Source: Amoebophrya sp. AT5.2
Taxonomy: Eukaryota > Sar > Dinophyceae > Syndiniales > Amoebophryaceae
Length of the DNA stretch: 25,958 bases
Reading direction: 5' to 3'
Assembly: GCA_005223375.1 (NCBI GenBank)
Contig: RXOD01004213.1
Location: forward strand, 1-25,958
Translations under genes and position numbers: made by a program
Shown: positions 1 to 8,751 of the stretch, in pieces
Layout: every line of letters starts with the position of its first letter
Numbering within the stretch: position 1 is the stretch's first letter
Notes under the pieces: model-generated
Databases searched by the model: none
What the model was told of the DNA's origin: nothing
Seen by the model: the letters and a program-made list of their open reading frames with translations, nothing else

Positions 1-1
1 G

Positions 2-3000
2 GGAGCCACGACTCCGGCGGAAAGCGGCACTGCTGTCGGAGTTGCTGGGGGAGCGGCGCCTCCGTCGTCCCGGTCGCGCAGCACCACCAGCAGGCCGCCT
101 GGGTCGAAATCTAAATCAAAAGCGCCTCAAGAACGAGAAGTGGTTGTCGATCGCGAGACCTCCAAAGGAAGAAACTCAGCGGCGCCGCAGAGCGCCAAAA
201 CGTATTCGACATTGAACAAGGACCCCGGGGTCAGCGCGGCGCGGAGCCGTCGGCAAACGACCTCCGACCAAATGCAAACCGCCCCTCCAGGAGGTCGACC
301 TGCAGCTTCAGCGCCGCAGCAGGACGAGCAACAGCATCCCGCGCCGCGCCAGATGTTGAACCAAAAGCAAAAGCAAAAGGACCACCAAGCAGATACATCA
401 GTGCCAGCGGGACTACATCACCATCAGCCGGGAGCTGTCGAGGCACCGAGGAAAAAGAACCCGTGGTCAAGTAAGGCTGCAAGGGCACAGGCACTCAATA
501 ACGTGAACCAAAAACACGCTGGCGCTGCTCCGTCGAGCTCCAAACCCAAAGCCGCGAAGTCAACTATAGCTGCGACAGCGGATCGCGCCGGGAGCTGCGA
601 GTCCGCAAATACCGACCGTTCCGGCGGCGGTGGGCGAAGAGCTGCTGTGTCGGATAAAAGCCGAACAGAGCCGAATGAGCCCCGGGACCGCGGCTTGGAA
701 GATCGCTTGGGCACGAGAGCGACCTCTATTTCGCTGTTTCCGGACGAAGCACCGAATGAGCAGCAACGGAGGATATCGCCGAAATTGCTCGGAGTAGAAA
801 CCGCCGCGACCGCAGGAGCGCCGCCGATTAAAACAGCATCCCGGATGTTCGGTCCAGGCGCTACTGCAGCTGCAGAGCAAGGAGAGGAAAAAAGTGCCCA
901 ATCGGAAGGCGCGGTAATTGAAGTTCTTGCGCCAGCAAGCAATTTGCAGTCCAGCGTATCGATCGAACAGGGCACGAAGAAGTTCATGACTGGAGCGCCA
1001 GAAGTCGGCGACAAGGAGGAGCACAGGCACGAGACGCGACCTCTGGATGCGACGCTGAAGGTGGGTTTGCCGCTCCCTGCTGGTGGGCTAGGTGGCGCGA
1101 TTACGCCGAAAAAGGAGTCGACGACAAAAACAAGCCAAAGCCAAACTCCACTCGAGGATCTTCCCGCATTGCAGAGCACTACTTTGGTTGGAAAAAAAGA
1201 GACGAGCAGGACGACCACGATCCCGATCGACACTTGTAACAAAAGTCCCAATCCGCTGCCTGCTGCGGACGAAATCCCAATCAAAGCAAAAACGACGCCA
1301 GTCGACGTATTCGTGGCCGGTCGCGGTGCTGGCTTCTCGGAGTTTGGGGGCGCCGCTGCCGCAGCAGGGGCCCCGGGCGAACCGGCGCAGGTAGTCGCTC
1401 TCGTCGCTTTAACTTTTCGTTTTCCAGTCCCACCAACACCATGACCATTATTGTCTCAGTCTCTGTCCCGCCCTCTGCTACAAACAATAGCTACAAACAA
1501 TCAACACATACCTGTCAGTATAAGTTTGCTTTCCGCTTTCGTGGTGGTCGTCGTCGTGAATAGTACACGAGGACATTTAATGTGTTTTGAAATATCCATC
1601 GATCGGACCACAGCGGGAACAATTCCAGTTGGATCCGGAGACCGGGCTGCTAATCCCCGCCCGCGAAGACGCGCGCATTCAGTGTCCCCACTGCCACCGC
1701 AACTTCAACGAAGAAGCTGCTGCGCGCCACATTCCCCGCTGCAAGGATATCAAGCACCGTCCCGCCGCACGCTCCCTGCAGAAAAAGCAGTATGTGGTGG
1801 ACAAGTTGGGCAGGAGGGTGGCTGTAGAAGTGGACAATGGAGCTGCTCCTGATGGGGCGGCCTCGGGGGCGGAACAAGCCGGCGCGGCGCATCAACCAGC
1901 GCACGCGAACAGAACCTCTTTGAAGGGAAAGGGCAAAAAAGGCCGCACTATGCCCGCCGCCGCAAAGCGCTCTGCTGCAGGAGCGGACGACGGAACGAGC
2001 GTTCCCGGGGCGCCAGAACAAGCGCAGATGATTCCCGCCGCGCTAGATAGCCAGTGGGGCCAGGTGCAGATCCTGCTTACTGACGGGATCAACGCGGTGA
2101 ACAGCGGGGAACGAATCGCGGAGACCACGGGACGAGCGAAGTCCGGGCTGCAGTGGGTGCACGACGTCGAGCACTACGCAAAAACTAATGGCCTGATGAA
2201 GGGGAAGCTTTCCCGCATGCTGCTCCCGTTCAACAAGGACACGGACGCGAAGAACCAGGCGAACGTGAAGAGCGACTTGGGTTCGCCGGAACTGGACCAC
2301 ACAAACATTCCCCTTGAGACGAGGCGCGAAATGGTGCGGGAAGCGTTGAACGTGCGCAGGTTTCTGCGCGTAAAGGTGGCAGACGATGCCGACATGGACC
2401 TGCTCAAGGACTCTTTATCGCTCATCCTGGTTATGAAGCGGCGAACGTCAGCTGGTAACGCTAACGATGGCGCACTGGTATAAATCTAAGAGACAGGAGG
2501 AACAAGTGGACGTGGGGACATACTTAGGCAACCGAGGTTCATAATATTTGGTGGCTAGTAGTTCGAATTCTTGTAAATGTAGTTTTAGTACGGTCGGGTC
2601 TGGTGACGCTCCTCTGTTTCTGGCCCGGCGCGAAGAACAAGTCTGGGGCATTTATTCAGAGATGCCGCAACATTCTGAGGCAGAAGAGAGAGCAAGGTCG
2701 GGGTCAGAAGCGACACCAAAGGCAAGGGCAACATCAAAAGCCTAGTACAGGTACTACATTCAGAGTCAGACTTCCCCAGTCCCCACCCCCTGGTCTGCAC
2801 AACTAGCTAGGCGTCCATCCTGCCACTTATCAGCTGGTTCTCACATAATGACGTTCTTCCAGAACCTAAGCTGCCTGATGACGGGGCTACGGGCGAAGGG
2901 CGCAATCCGGGAAGACATGCAGACGCATGAGTTCATCCTGGAGAAGATGGGCGTCCCCTTTGCACACAAGTTCCGCGAAGGAACAGCTGGACCTGGAAAT

Positions 3001-3048
3001 AGTGGTCCGAGCATCTTTGAAAACGACAGAGACTACTTCAAATACTAA
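2..3048 (+). CDS. C2HC zinc-finger protein (ZC2HC1-like), 5' end outside window
   Basis: The reading frame is open from base 2, so the gene starts upstream. Model: exons 2-1390, 1614-2477 and 2863-3048, all joined in phase 0. The first exon encodes about 460 residues of disordered Ala/Ser/Lys/Pro-rich sequence. The second carries the only recognisable domain, a zinc knuckle CPHC-x12-H-x3-C at about 1690-1750 followed by KDIKHRP. This matches the zf-C2HC_2 type seen in ZC2HC1 proteins, which are often linked to cilia or basal bodies. After it come a Lys/Ala linker and a helical charged region. The third exon reads NLSCLMTGLRAKGAIREDMQ and ends in DYFKY-stop. Acceptors 1613 and 1628 both keep the frame in intron 1. 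For intron 2, the pair 2478/2862 (GTATAA to TTCTTCCAG) is preferred over 2455/2833. The zinc knuckle is visible; the cellular role is inferred only from the family. Confidence 0.7.
1391..1613 (+). other. Intron 1 of the C2HC zinc-finger gene
   Basis: It starts GTAGTC and ends CCACAG and is phase 0 on both sides. Stops in every frame separate two clearly coding stretches. It contains a short direct repeat, GCTACAAACAA, twice near 1479-1500. The acceptor could instead be 15 bases further on (TTCCAG at 1628) without changing the frame. Confidence 0.55.
2478..2862 (+). other. Intron 2 of the C2HC zinc-finger gene
   Basis: Donor GTATAA directly follows codon CTG and the acceptor is TTCTTCCAG, phase 0. 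If it is not spliced, the protein ends one codon later at TAA 2481. The short ORF after it (to 3048) has coding-like sequence but no homology I recognise, so this intron is less certain than the first. Confidence 0.45.
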
Positions 3049-4087
3049 TATGGGAGGCGAGAGCCAGTGCCAGAGCGAGAGGGCAGAGCGATGCAAGGCG
3101 TCGGACTCGAGGTAATAAAGTAAAGGATGATGTCCTTGCTGAAAGCTTAAACTTCTGCGTTGTTTTTAGTTCTTGTTCTACTGTCCTCCTCCTTCCCGAT
3201 CCCGATGAAGATAAACATATTTATACCTCTCGAATCTTTTCGTCGAAGCGCTGGACGAGGTAATATTAAAACTTGACCGACGATTGGTTCTTGCAGCCGC
3301 GAGCAATTCTGGCGAGGCAGGTAGTTGCTCTTGATAAAGAAGATAAAGCATATTTTCAACTTCAGTTGCGCGTCGGTTCTTTTGTTGTCCCCATCTTCGT
3401 ACTTCAGGCAGCCCAGGGAGCGATTCGATTTCCATCGTTGCTTGCGTGAAGTGTCCTCGATTTTCGTGTCGGTTGTTTTTGGTCCTGGATGTTGAATGCT
3501 TCTTGTTGCGAAGGGGCAGATAATTGCCGTTGCCCGCTAAAAGTTGTAAATCGTAATCGATTCGGAGTCGCCATCTACTTGCACCACCGCCTGCTCCTCT
3601 TCGTCTTCCGCTCCGTGAGCGGGGTTATTGTTATTCTTTACTCATACTTTGTGGTCGTGACAATTCTGATCGAGATGATTGAAGTCTCTTCATGTACTTC
3701 TAGGCCTGGTAACGTGAGTCTTTTACCTTTTATCTTCCTTCGTCGCAGCGAGCTCGAAAGATAGAGATAAAATTGGAGACGGCACTAGGAACCCGGCCAT
3801 GATCGTGGCATCCATGCAGCTGCCTCCCCCCAGATCGATGAGATTGCCAATTGTTTTTGAGGAACAGGAAGGCTAGTAGCTCTAGATCCTATATAGCGTT
3901 GGCGTACAACTACTTGTTATTCTTAAGAACCCGATACGTACCCATACAACGCACATCGATACTTCCCGCGAGAAGATGAACCCGGCAAGACAAAAACAAA
4001 GTATAAGCACTTTTACTTAGAGTTAGGACCACCAACGTCTCCTTGTACTAACTTATGTATAAGTAGGAAAGTAGTGACGACCGATCG
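3049..4087. other. Intergenic region between the zinc-finger and Mpv17 genes
   Basis: No convincing gene. It should hold the 3' UTR of the zinc-finger gene and the promoter and 5' UTR of the Mpv17 gene. A TACTAACTTA motif at about 4048-4057, followed by TATAAG, resembles the branch point and acceptor of the Mpv17 second intron, so a 5'-UTR intron or an upstream exon is possible. An 85-codon antisense ORF (3178-3435) has no recognisable features. Confidence 0.4.
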
Positions 4088-5915
4088 ATGTCGTGGCGCC
4101 GTCGGCTGTTTAAGTTCTACAGCAGGCAGCTGGAGCGGCGTCCGTACACCACAAACACCATCGCCGGCGCGGCACTTGGATGCCTCGGCGACGTGGTCTG
4201 TCAGTATGGGGTTGAGGGGAGACGGGAAATCGACGCAAGGCGGAATCTCGCGATGGCCACCTTCTGCGGTTGGTACCAGGGCGGCGTGGACACCTTCATA
4301 TACGGATTGTACTGCTTGTATGAACAACGCTTATGAGCCTTGCTTGGCTCCTTGATTGCCCATCCACGACGACCCTCTCACACACTTAAACAAAGTGAAA
4401 GTACAAGTTAGAGTATCTAGTTTGTATAATGTTAAAATGGGCCTATCTATGATCCTAGTGCTTACTTTGCCATTCACCATCCAGGTACTCCCGCTTTGGG
4501 CGCCACATGGCTCCCCTTCGGTTCGGGATCGCTTCCGCCCTATTCGACAACTTCGTCCATGTACCGGTCGGATACCTTCCGGCGTTCTACCTCACCCTAG
4601 GCGCCGTGCAGAGCCAGTTATGACGGGAGGACCACGACCAGCTGCTGGTAAGAAGTGACTAAAGCGGTATTCAGTTGTGAGTATAATTGCTATGTGTTGA
4701 TGGGGCCGCCGGGTAGGGGTACGGGATTTCGGGGCCCCGTACAACTTCGTGTGTCCTCGGGGGACAGGAGGTCTGCAGTAGACGTAGAGGTAAGAAGAAA
4801 GCAGGCGGCCTTCCGCGTTGCATAGGCCTAAGGACACGCACCCGCCATCTAGTACTGCAGTCTACAGCTGGCAAATAAGGGTCGCCAATCTAGTTCTAGA
4901 ACAGAAGGAAGAAGAATTGCAGAATGCCCTTCCCTCCCCCTCTCACAACAATGGTCCCACGGCGTCGGGAGCGAGGACCCCGCCGCTATAATTCTTGCCG
5001 TTGCCACGTCAAATAGTATGGCGCGCCGCTTCAGAGCCGCCCCCTATGCTTGCGCCAGGCGTTTTCGATCGCCTATAGTCGGTGCTCGCCAGCGCCACCT
5101 GCTAAGTGAACCCGTTACGCTCCACTTGCCGGTTGCTGCTCACGACATACTAACTTACTTTCTTTAAAGTGCTTAGTCGCCACCAGCTGGTCCCCTCATA
5201 CCAGTCGTGGGAGGAAATAAAGCGCGAGATGCGCAACACCTACTTCCAGTCGTGGGCGGCCTGTTGCACGATGTGGGTCCCGTTCCAGTTTGTCAACTTC
5301 TATTTCATCCCAGAGCGATTCCGTGTGCTCTTCGTCAACTGCGCGTGCCTGGTGTGGAACGTTATCATCGACTACATAAACCACCGTGGCGCTGGTCCTG
5401 CTGTAGCGGGGGTCGTGGGGGGCGTCGAGCCTCATCATAAGAAGGATAAGCAGATATTGATAGACGACCAGGACCACCACCACGTCCACGACCACGAGGT
5501 CGGCGAGCATGTTAGTGGCCGCGAGTGGGAGAAAGGCCGCATGCTGGACAGCCGTACGGCTGCCGCGGTCGCGGAGGTCGTGCAACTACATCAAGTGCCA
5601 GATCCAGCCGCAGGGCCACGAGGGGGAGAGCGGCCGTGGGAAGATAATGAAAAGAACCACGATCGCTCTGCTCTTCATTCCCGTCAAAACCACCGGGACC
5701 GGGAGCTCTCTTCTGAATCGCATTTATCTATACCGCCCGGGCCGATGAATCCCAGTATTGAGGAGGAAGTTCTTGATCCGGACGACCCGCTGCCGCGACG
5801 AATACTTCTACGCGCGAGCAAAAGGACTTTCTCGCAAGGACGAGGCAATGGTCGTGGTCATGCCTCTCCTTCTGGCGACCACCATGAAGAAGAGCAAGAG
5901 GAGGAGGAGCCGTGA
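4088..5915 (+). CDS. Mpv17/PMP22-family integral membrane protein
   Basis: Three exons are modelled: 4088-4317, 4485-4616 and 5177-5915 (366 residues). The sequence follows the Mpv17 family in order: an N-terminal RRPYTTNTIAGAALGCLGDVVCQ; then GWYQGGVDTFIYGLYCL joined to YSRFGRHMAPLRFGIAS; then ALFDNFVHVPVGYLPAFYLT; then WVPFQFVNFYFIPERFRVLF and CLVWNVIIDYINHRG, the usual family end. Members are four-helix proteins of the inner mitochondrial or peroxisomal membrane, reported as channels or metabolite-transport factors. The first junction (TT|GTATGA ... CCAG|G) is phase 2 and restores an uninterrupted family alignment. The second, phase 2 at 4617/5176, is one of several frame-keeping options. 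About 170 residues follow the normal family end, rich in His, Asp, Glu and Arg (HHHVHDHE, EEEQEEEE). Translation starts at ATG 4088. The family is secure; the organelle is not determined. Confidence 0.88.
4318..4484 (+). other. Intron 1 of the Mpv17-family gene
   Basis: Starts GTATGA, ends CATCCAG, phase 2, 167 bp. Removal joins YGLYCL to YSRFGRHM in the conserved middle of Mpv17. The first three bases of the intron (GTA) also follow the acceptor, so the exact cut is fixed only by the GT-AG rule. Confidence 0.8.
4617..5176 (+). other. Intron 2 of the Mpv17-family gene, with a TACTAAC branch-point motif
   Basis: A gap of about 560 bp with stops lies between two clearly homologous exons. A perfect yeast-type branch-point sequence TACTAAC sits at 5148-5154, 15 bases before TAAAG (5169) and 22 before TTAG (5176). 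The model GTTATG to CTTAG is phase 2. A donor at 4606 paired with the acceptor at 5186 (phase 0) also works. The strong-looking GTAAGA at 4647 lies beyond an in-frame stop and cannot be the donor in this frame. Confidence 0.6.
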
Positions 5916-6273
5916 TGATCATCGCGATGCATGCGCGATCGCCGGAAGCTGCAACACCAACACCAGTAAAGATAGACCTAGGTCGTGTAGCAGCACTTCA
6001 GTTTCACCCCCCCGGCCGAACACTCTGTACTAGGTAACGGCGCTCCTTCTTGCTACAACTGGTTTACTTTTCTCCTCTTGACCTGCTGGTGCATCAGAAT
6101 GTAGGGCAGTAAAGTTAATTTGAACAATTTACAAGAAAAATCAATCCAGCAGGGAGAGGGGCAACGTCGACGAACGGAACGGCAACGCATAAAAATGAAA
6201 ATCATGGAGATAAAGGAAAAGCACTGACAGGCTGTAATAAGAGCTGACTTCTTCTTCTGATACTGCGAACAAC
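5916..6273. other. Intergenic region downstream of the Mpv17-family gene
   Basis: No gene or RNA recognised. It presumably holds the 3' UTR of the upstream gene and the 5' UTR of the tentative gene at 6274. Sequence from about 6100 becomes more A-rich. Confidence 0.4.
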
Positions 6274-6658
6274 ATGTTTGCAGTGTACGACTACATGGCC
6301 GCTGCGAACATGCGCAGGAGCAGCGGTGAGTACAATACCGATTTCAAATTCAATGCAGCTCACGCTTGATCTCATTCCAAACGATGATGTACAATGTAGT
6401 ACTACTAATTTATGTCTCGGACAACTGCTTGCGCTGTTCGTGGCGTGCGCTGGAAGCATTTTTTTGATCGCTGCGTGCGCGGAACAAGAACCATCCAAGT
6501 GAACAAACAGATGGCGTGGCGCGAAGGTCGCGAAGCCGTCTGCGGTGAGCCGTGCTGCGCCGCCCGCGGCTGCGCCTCCTCGATCTGGAACCGTGATATT
6601 ACTCTTACTCATTCATGTTCTGCTCACCGTAGGTAGCCGTAGCAGGAGCAGGAGCTAG
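6274..6658 (+). CDS. Tentative three-exon gene for a 40-residue protein
   Basis: Model: exons 6274-6325, 6500-6544 and 6633-6658. The first ATG opens MFAVYDYMAAANMRRSS and is followed by a strong donor, CG|GTGAGTAC. The second exon, NKQMAWREGREAVC, ends at another CG|GTGAG. The third acceptor, GCTCACCGTAG, is preceded by a pyrimidine-rich tract and leads to a short SRSRSRS tail and TAG. All junctions are phase 1 and the total is 123 bases, a whole number of codons. The acceptor of exon 2 (CCATCCAAG) is weak. I recognise no family, and the product has no clear membrane segment. It may instead be the start of a longer gene, or chance. Confidence 0.3.
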
Positions 6659-7246
6659 ACGAAAAACTAAAACTTCATTTTCCATTTGTTTCGATTTTGT
6701 GCAAACAAAAGTGATATAGTACTACTAAGAGACTGATTTTTTGGCTTTTGCGGAACCAACTGGGTGGAGAGGAGGTGCTGGCTGCAGCCGGCGCCCGCGC
6801 CCCCCAGGCCCAGATTCAAGAAGCGAAGTTAGAATTAGATGAAGGAGCCGCGCTACCTAGTTGCACACGCATCGACGAGCGATCAAGATGAATGAGGGTG
6901 AGCGAGCGCGAGGGATGAAGAAATTAAGGCTGCCACCAATGGGGCTGAGGAAATTGAGGCTCGCTGTGTCTAGGTATGAAAAGTTCTTGATGTTGATCTT
7001 CGCTGGTTCAAGTAAGAAAAGCAAAAGGAAGCTCCGCATCTGCAATCGCAAACGGTGTGCTCGTCCTCGTGCAGTCGGAAACACAAAGTGAGAAAAGCAA
7101 TACGGGAACGGGCACGCCGGATGCGGTGGCTAGCAGTAGCGGCTTTCGGACAACTGCCAATCGCAATCAACAATGAATTGACGTATAGCTTATACTGTAT
7201 GTCTATGTACTCCGACGTATCGGCCCTAGCCAGCTAGCTATCGCAG
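6659..7246. other. Intergenic region before the secreted-protein gene
   Basis: No supported gene. The stretch has several short, overlapping, compositionally biased ORFs on both strands. A further GTGAG donor-like site follows ATGAATGAG at about 6890. Nothing else was recognised. Confidence 0.35.
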
Positions 7247-8456
7247 ATGTTGAGATTGAGAATGAAGATATCACTCAGGAGCCTCTGCTCCGTGGTGGCG
7301 CTCCTGTGTTATTCGTCCGGGCTCGCCAAAGAACGCCGCGGAGCGCACTTCCACCGCCGCCGCCGACCTCTTCTTCTGCAGAGAGCAACGTTTTCAACAG
7401 CCACACGAAGAGGAGGCAGGATCATAAGCAGCAAGAAGAACAATGCCAAGGCCAAGAGACAAGGTTCAGCCTAGTTAGTATTGATGTTTTTCGATGACTA
7501 GTAGCGATACAACTAGGTTAGTGAGTCGTGCTTCTACTTAAATAGACCCGAACCGGTGCTGGGCAATCGTTTTCCACTGCTTCAGCCAGTCAGTCAGTGG
7601 GCCAGAATGTTGACCAGTAGACTTATTTTTTCCACCGAGCTCCACCGCCAATGTTGAGTCAACGCATCACACCCACAGCCACGCCGGTCAAGTTGCAGTG
7701 GGGGATTAACGGCGAGACAGTGAACGCGAACCTCGTCGAGAATGAAGGTGGAACTGGAAACTGTGACGGAATCGCGGAACAGGATGGGGAGGAAGTGTAC
7801 AAATGCGGAGGAGTGGACAAGTACGTCTGGGCGTCAACGGAGAGTACAGTCGCGCCAGTATCGCCCGCGGCGGCGATCACGAGCTTCCGGGTGAAGTTTT
7901 CGATGACCGAGCTCGATGGGACGGCGTTCACCGTGGCGCTGAAGAGGGCTGAAGATGAAGGGGGCACCGTCATGCAGCTCGGCCTGGACGGTGGCGGTAA
8001 CAAGTTCTTCAGGGCGTCACTCCCGGGGGAGAGCACAAGTTCAGAAGTGGAGGCAGAAGGTAGTACTGTTTGTGTTTACTGTCGGTGCCTACAGAGAATG
8101 AGAAGGGGAAGGTCGTCAAGATTTTATTGTGTTTTCAGACCTGCGTGCACGACAACATACAAGATCAAGAAGTATATGTCAAGTTGCTGTTCTTTGCAAT
8201 TTAATTCCGCGCACCTACAGGCCCTAGCTGGGACGTGACGCAGCCCATGATTTTCGAGTTTACGCAGACAGGGGACGCGGCTTCGGCGAAAATCTTCGTT
8301 GGCACCGCAACGTATGAGCCGTGGCCCATCCCGTCGTTTGCAGGCACCACCGTGAAAAAGGTCGGCTTCCGCCCACACCGCGGCGAGGTGTACATCCCCA
8401 CCGGGGAGGCGCCAATCCCAGGAAGCTTCATGATGCGTCACAAAGATGAAAAGTAG
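7247..8456 (+). CDS. Probable secreted protein of unknown family
   Basis: Model: exons 7247-7463, 7640-8059 and 8221-8456, both junctions phase 1 (290 residues). ATG 7247 has an in-frame TAG 12 bases upstream. Residues 1-27 look like a signal peptide: basic start MLRLRMKISLR, hydrophobic SLCSVVALLCY, then SSGLA before KERR. A basic stretch to about residue 72 follows and may be a propeptide. The rest is a beta-rich soluble region: VKLQWGINGETVNANL, a Cys pair in GNCDGIAEQDGEEVYKC, and SFRVKFSMTELDGTAFTVAL. Exon 3 continues with WDVTQPMIFEFTQTG and KKVGFRPHRGEVYIPTGEAP, ending HKDEK-stop. Intron 2 (GTAGTA to CTACAG) is well supported because the frame and style continue across it. Intron 1 (GTTCAG to ACCGAG) is less certain; without it the protein would start at ATG 7651 with no signal peptide. 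The alternating hydrophobic pattern resembles carbohydrate-binding beta sandwiches, but I cannot assign a family. Confidence 0.6.
8060..8220 (+). other. Intron 2 of the secreted-protein gene
   Basis: 161 bp, GTAGTA to CGCACCTACAG, phase 1. A near-duplicate of the acceptor (GTGCCTACAG) occurs inside the intron at about 8085-8094, a possible decoy or alternative acceptor. Confidence 0.7.
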
Positions 8457-8751
8457 ATCGCTGGTGGACTTCTTCGACTTTGCCACCGTTATTTCTCACC
8501 AAAATTTTGTTTTCATCATTCTTTCACGACTTGTTACACTACAGTAAAAGAAATTTCACTTTATGAAACGACGAAAGCAGCCCGCCGTAAATTCAAAAGT
8601 CACCCTGGCTGAGCAGTACGAGACGAAGTAGACTTTGTTCCACATGCTGAATACGGTGGGAACGGGAAGTACAAGACCTCGAAACTTTTAACACGAGCAC
8701 ATCAAAGCAGCGCTGCCGCTGGATGCATGCGATGTGTTTGGAACTGCATTG
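8457..8751. other. Intergenic tail of the secreted-protein gene
   Basis: 3' UTR-like, A/T-richer sequence with no gene. It runs to the proposed left target-site copy of the retrotransposon, CATTGTTT at 8747-8754. Confidence 0.4.

Noticed and set aside
424..1284. 286-codon minus-strand ORF opposite the zinc-finger gene
   Set aside because: Mirror of a disordered Ala/Lys-rich + strand frame; no recognisable protein features.
3178..3435. 85-codon minus-strand ORF starting with ATG
   Set aside because: No family, no neighbours on that strand and no splice or promoter support; too short to call.
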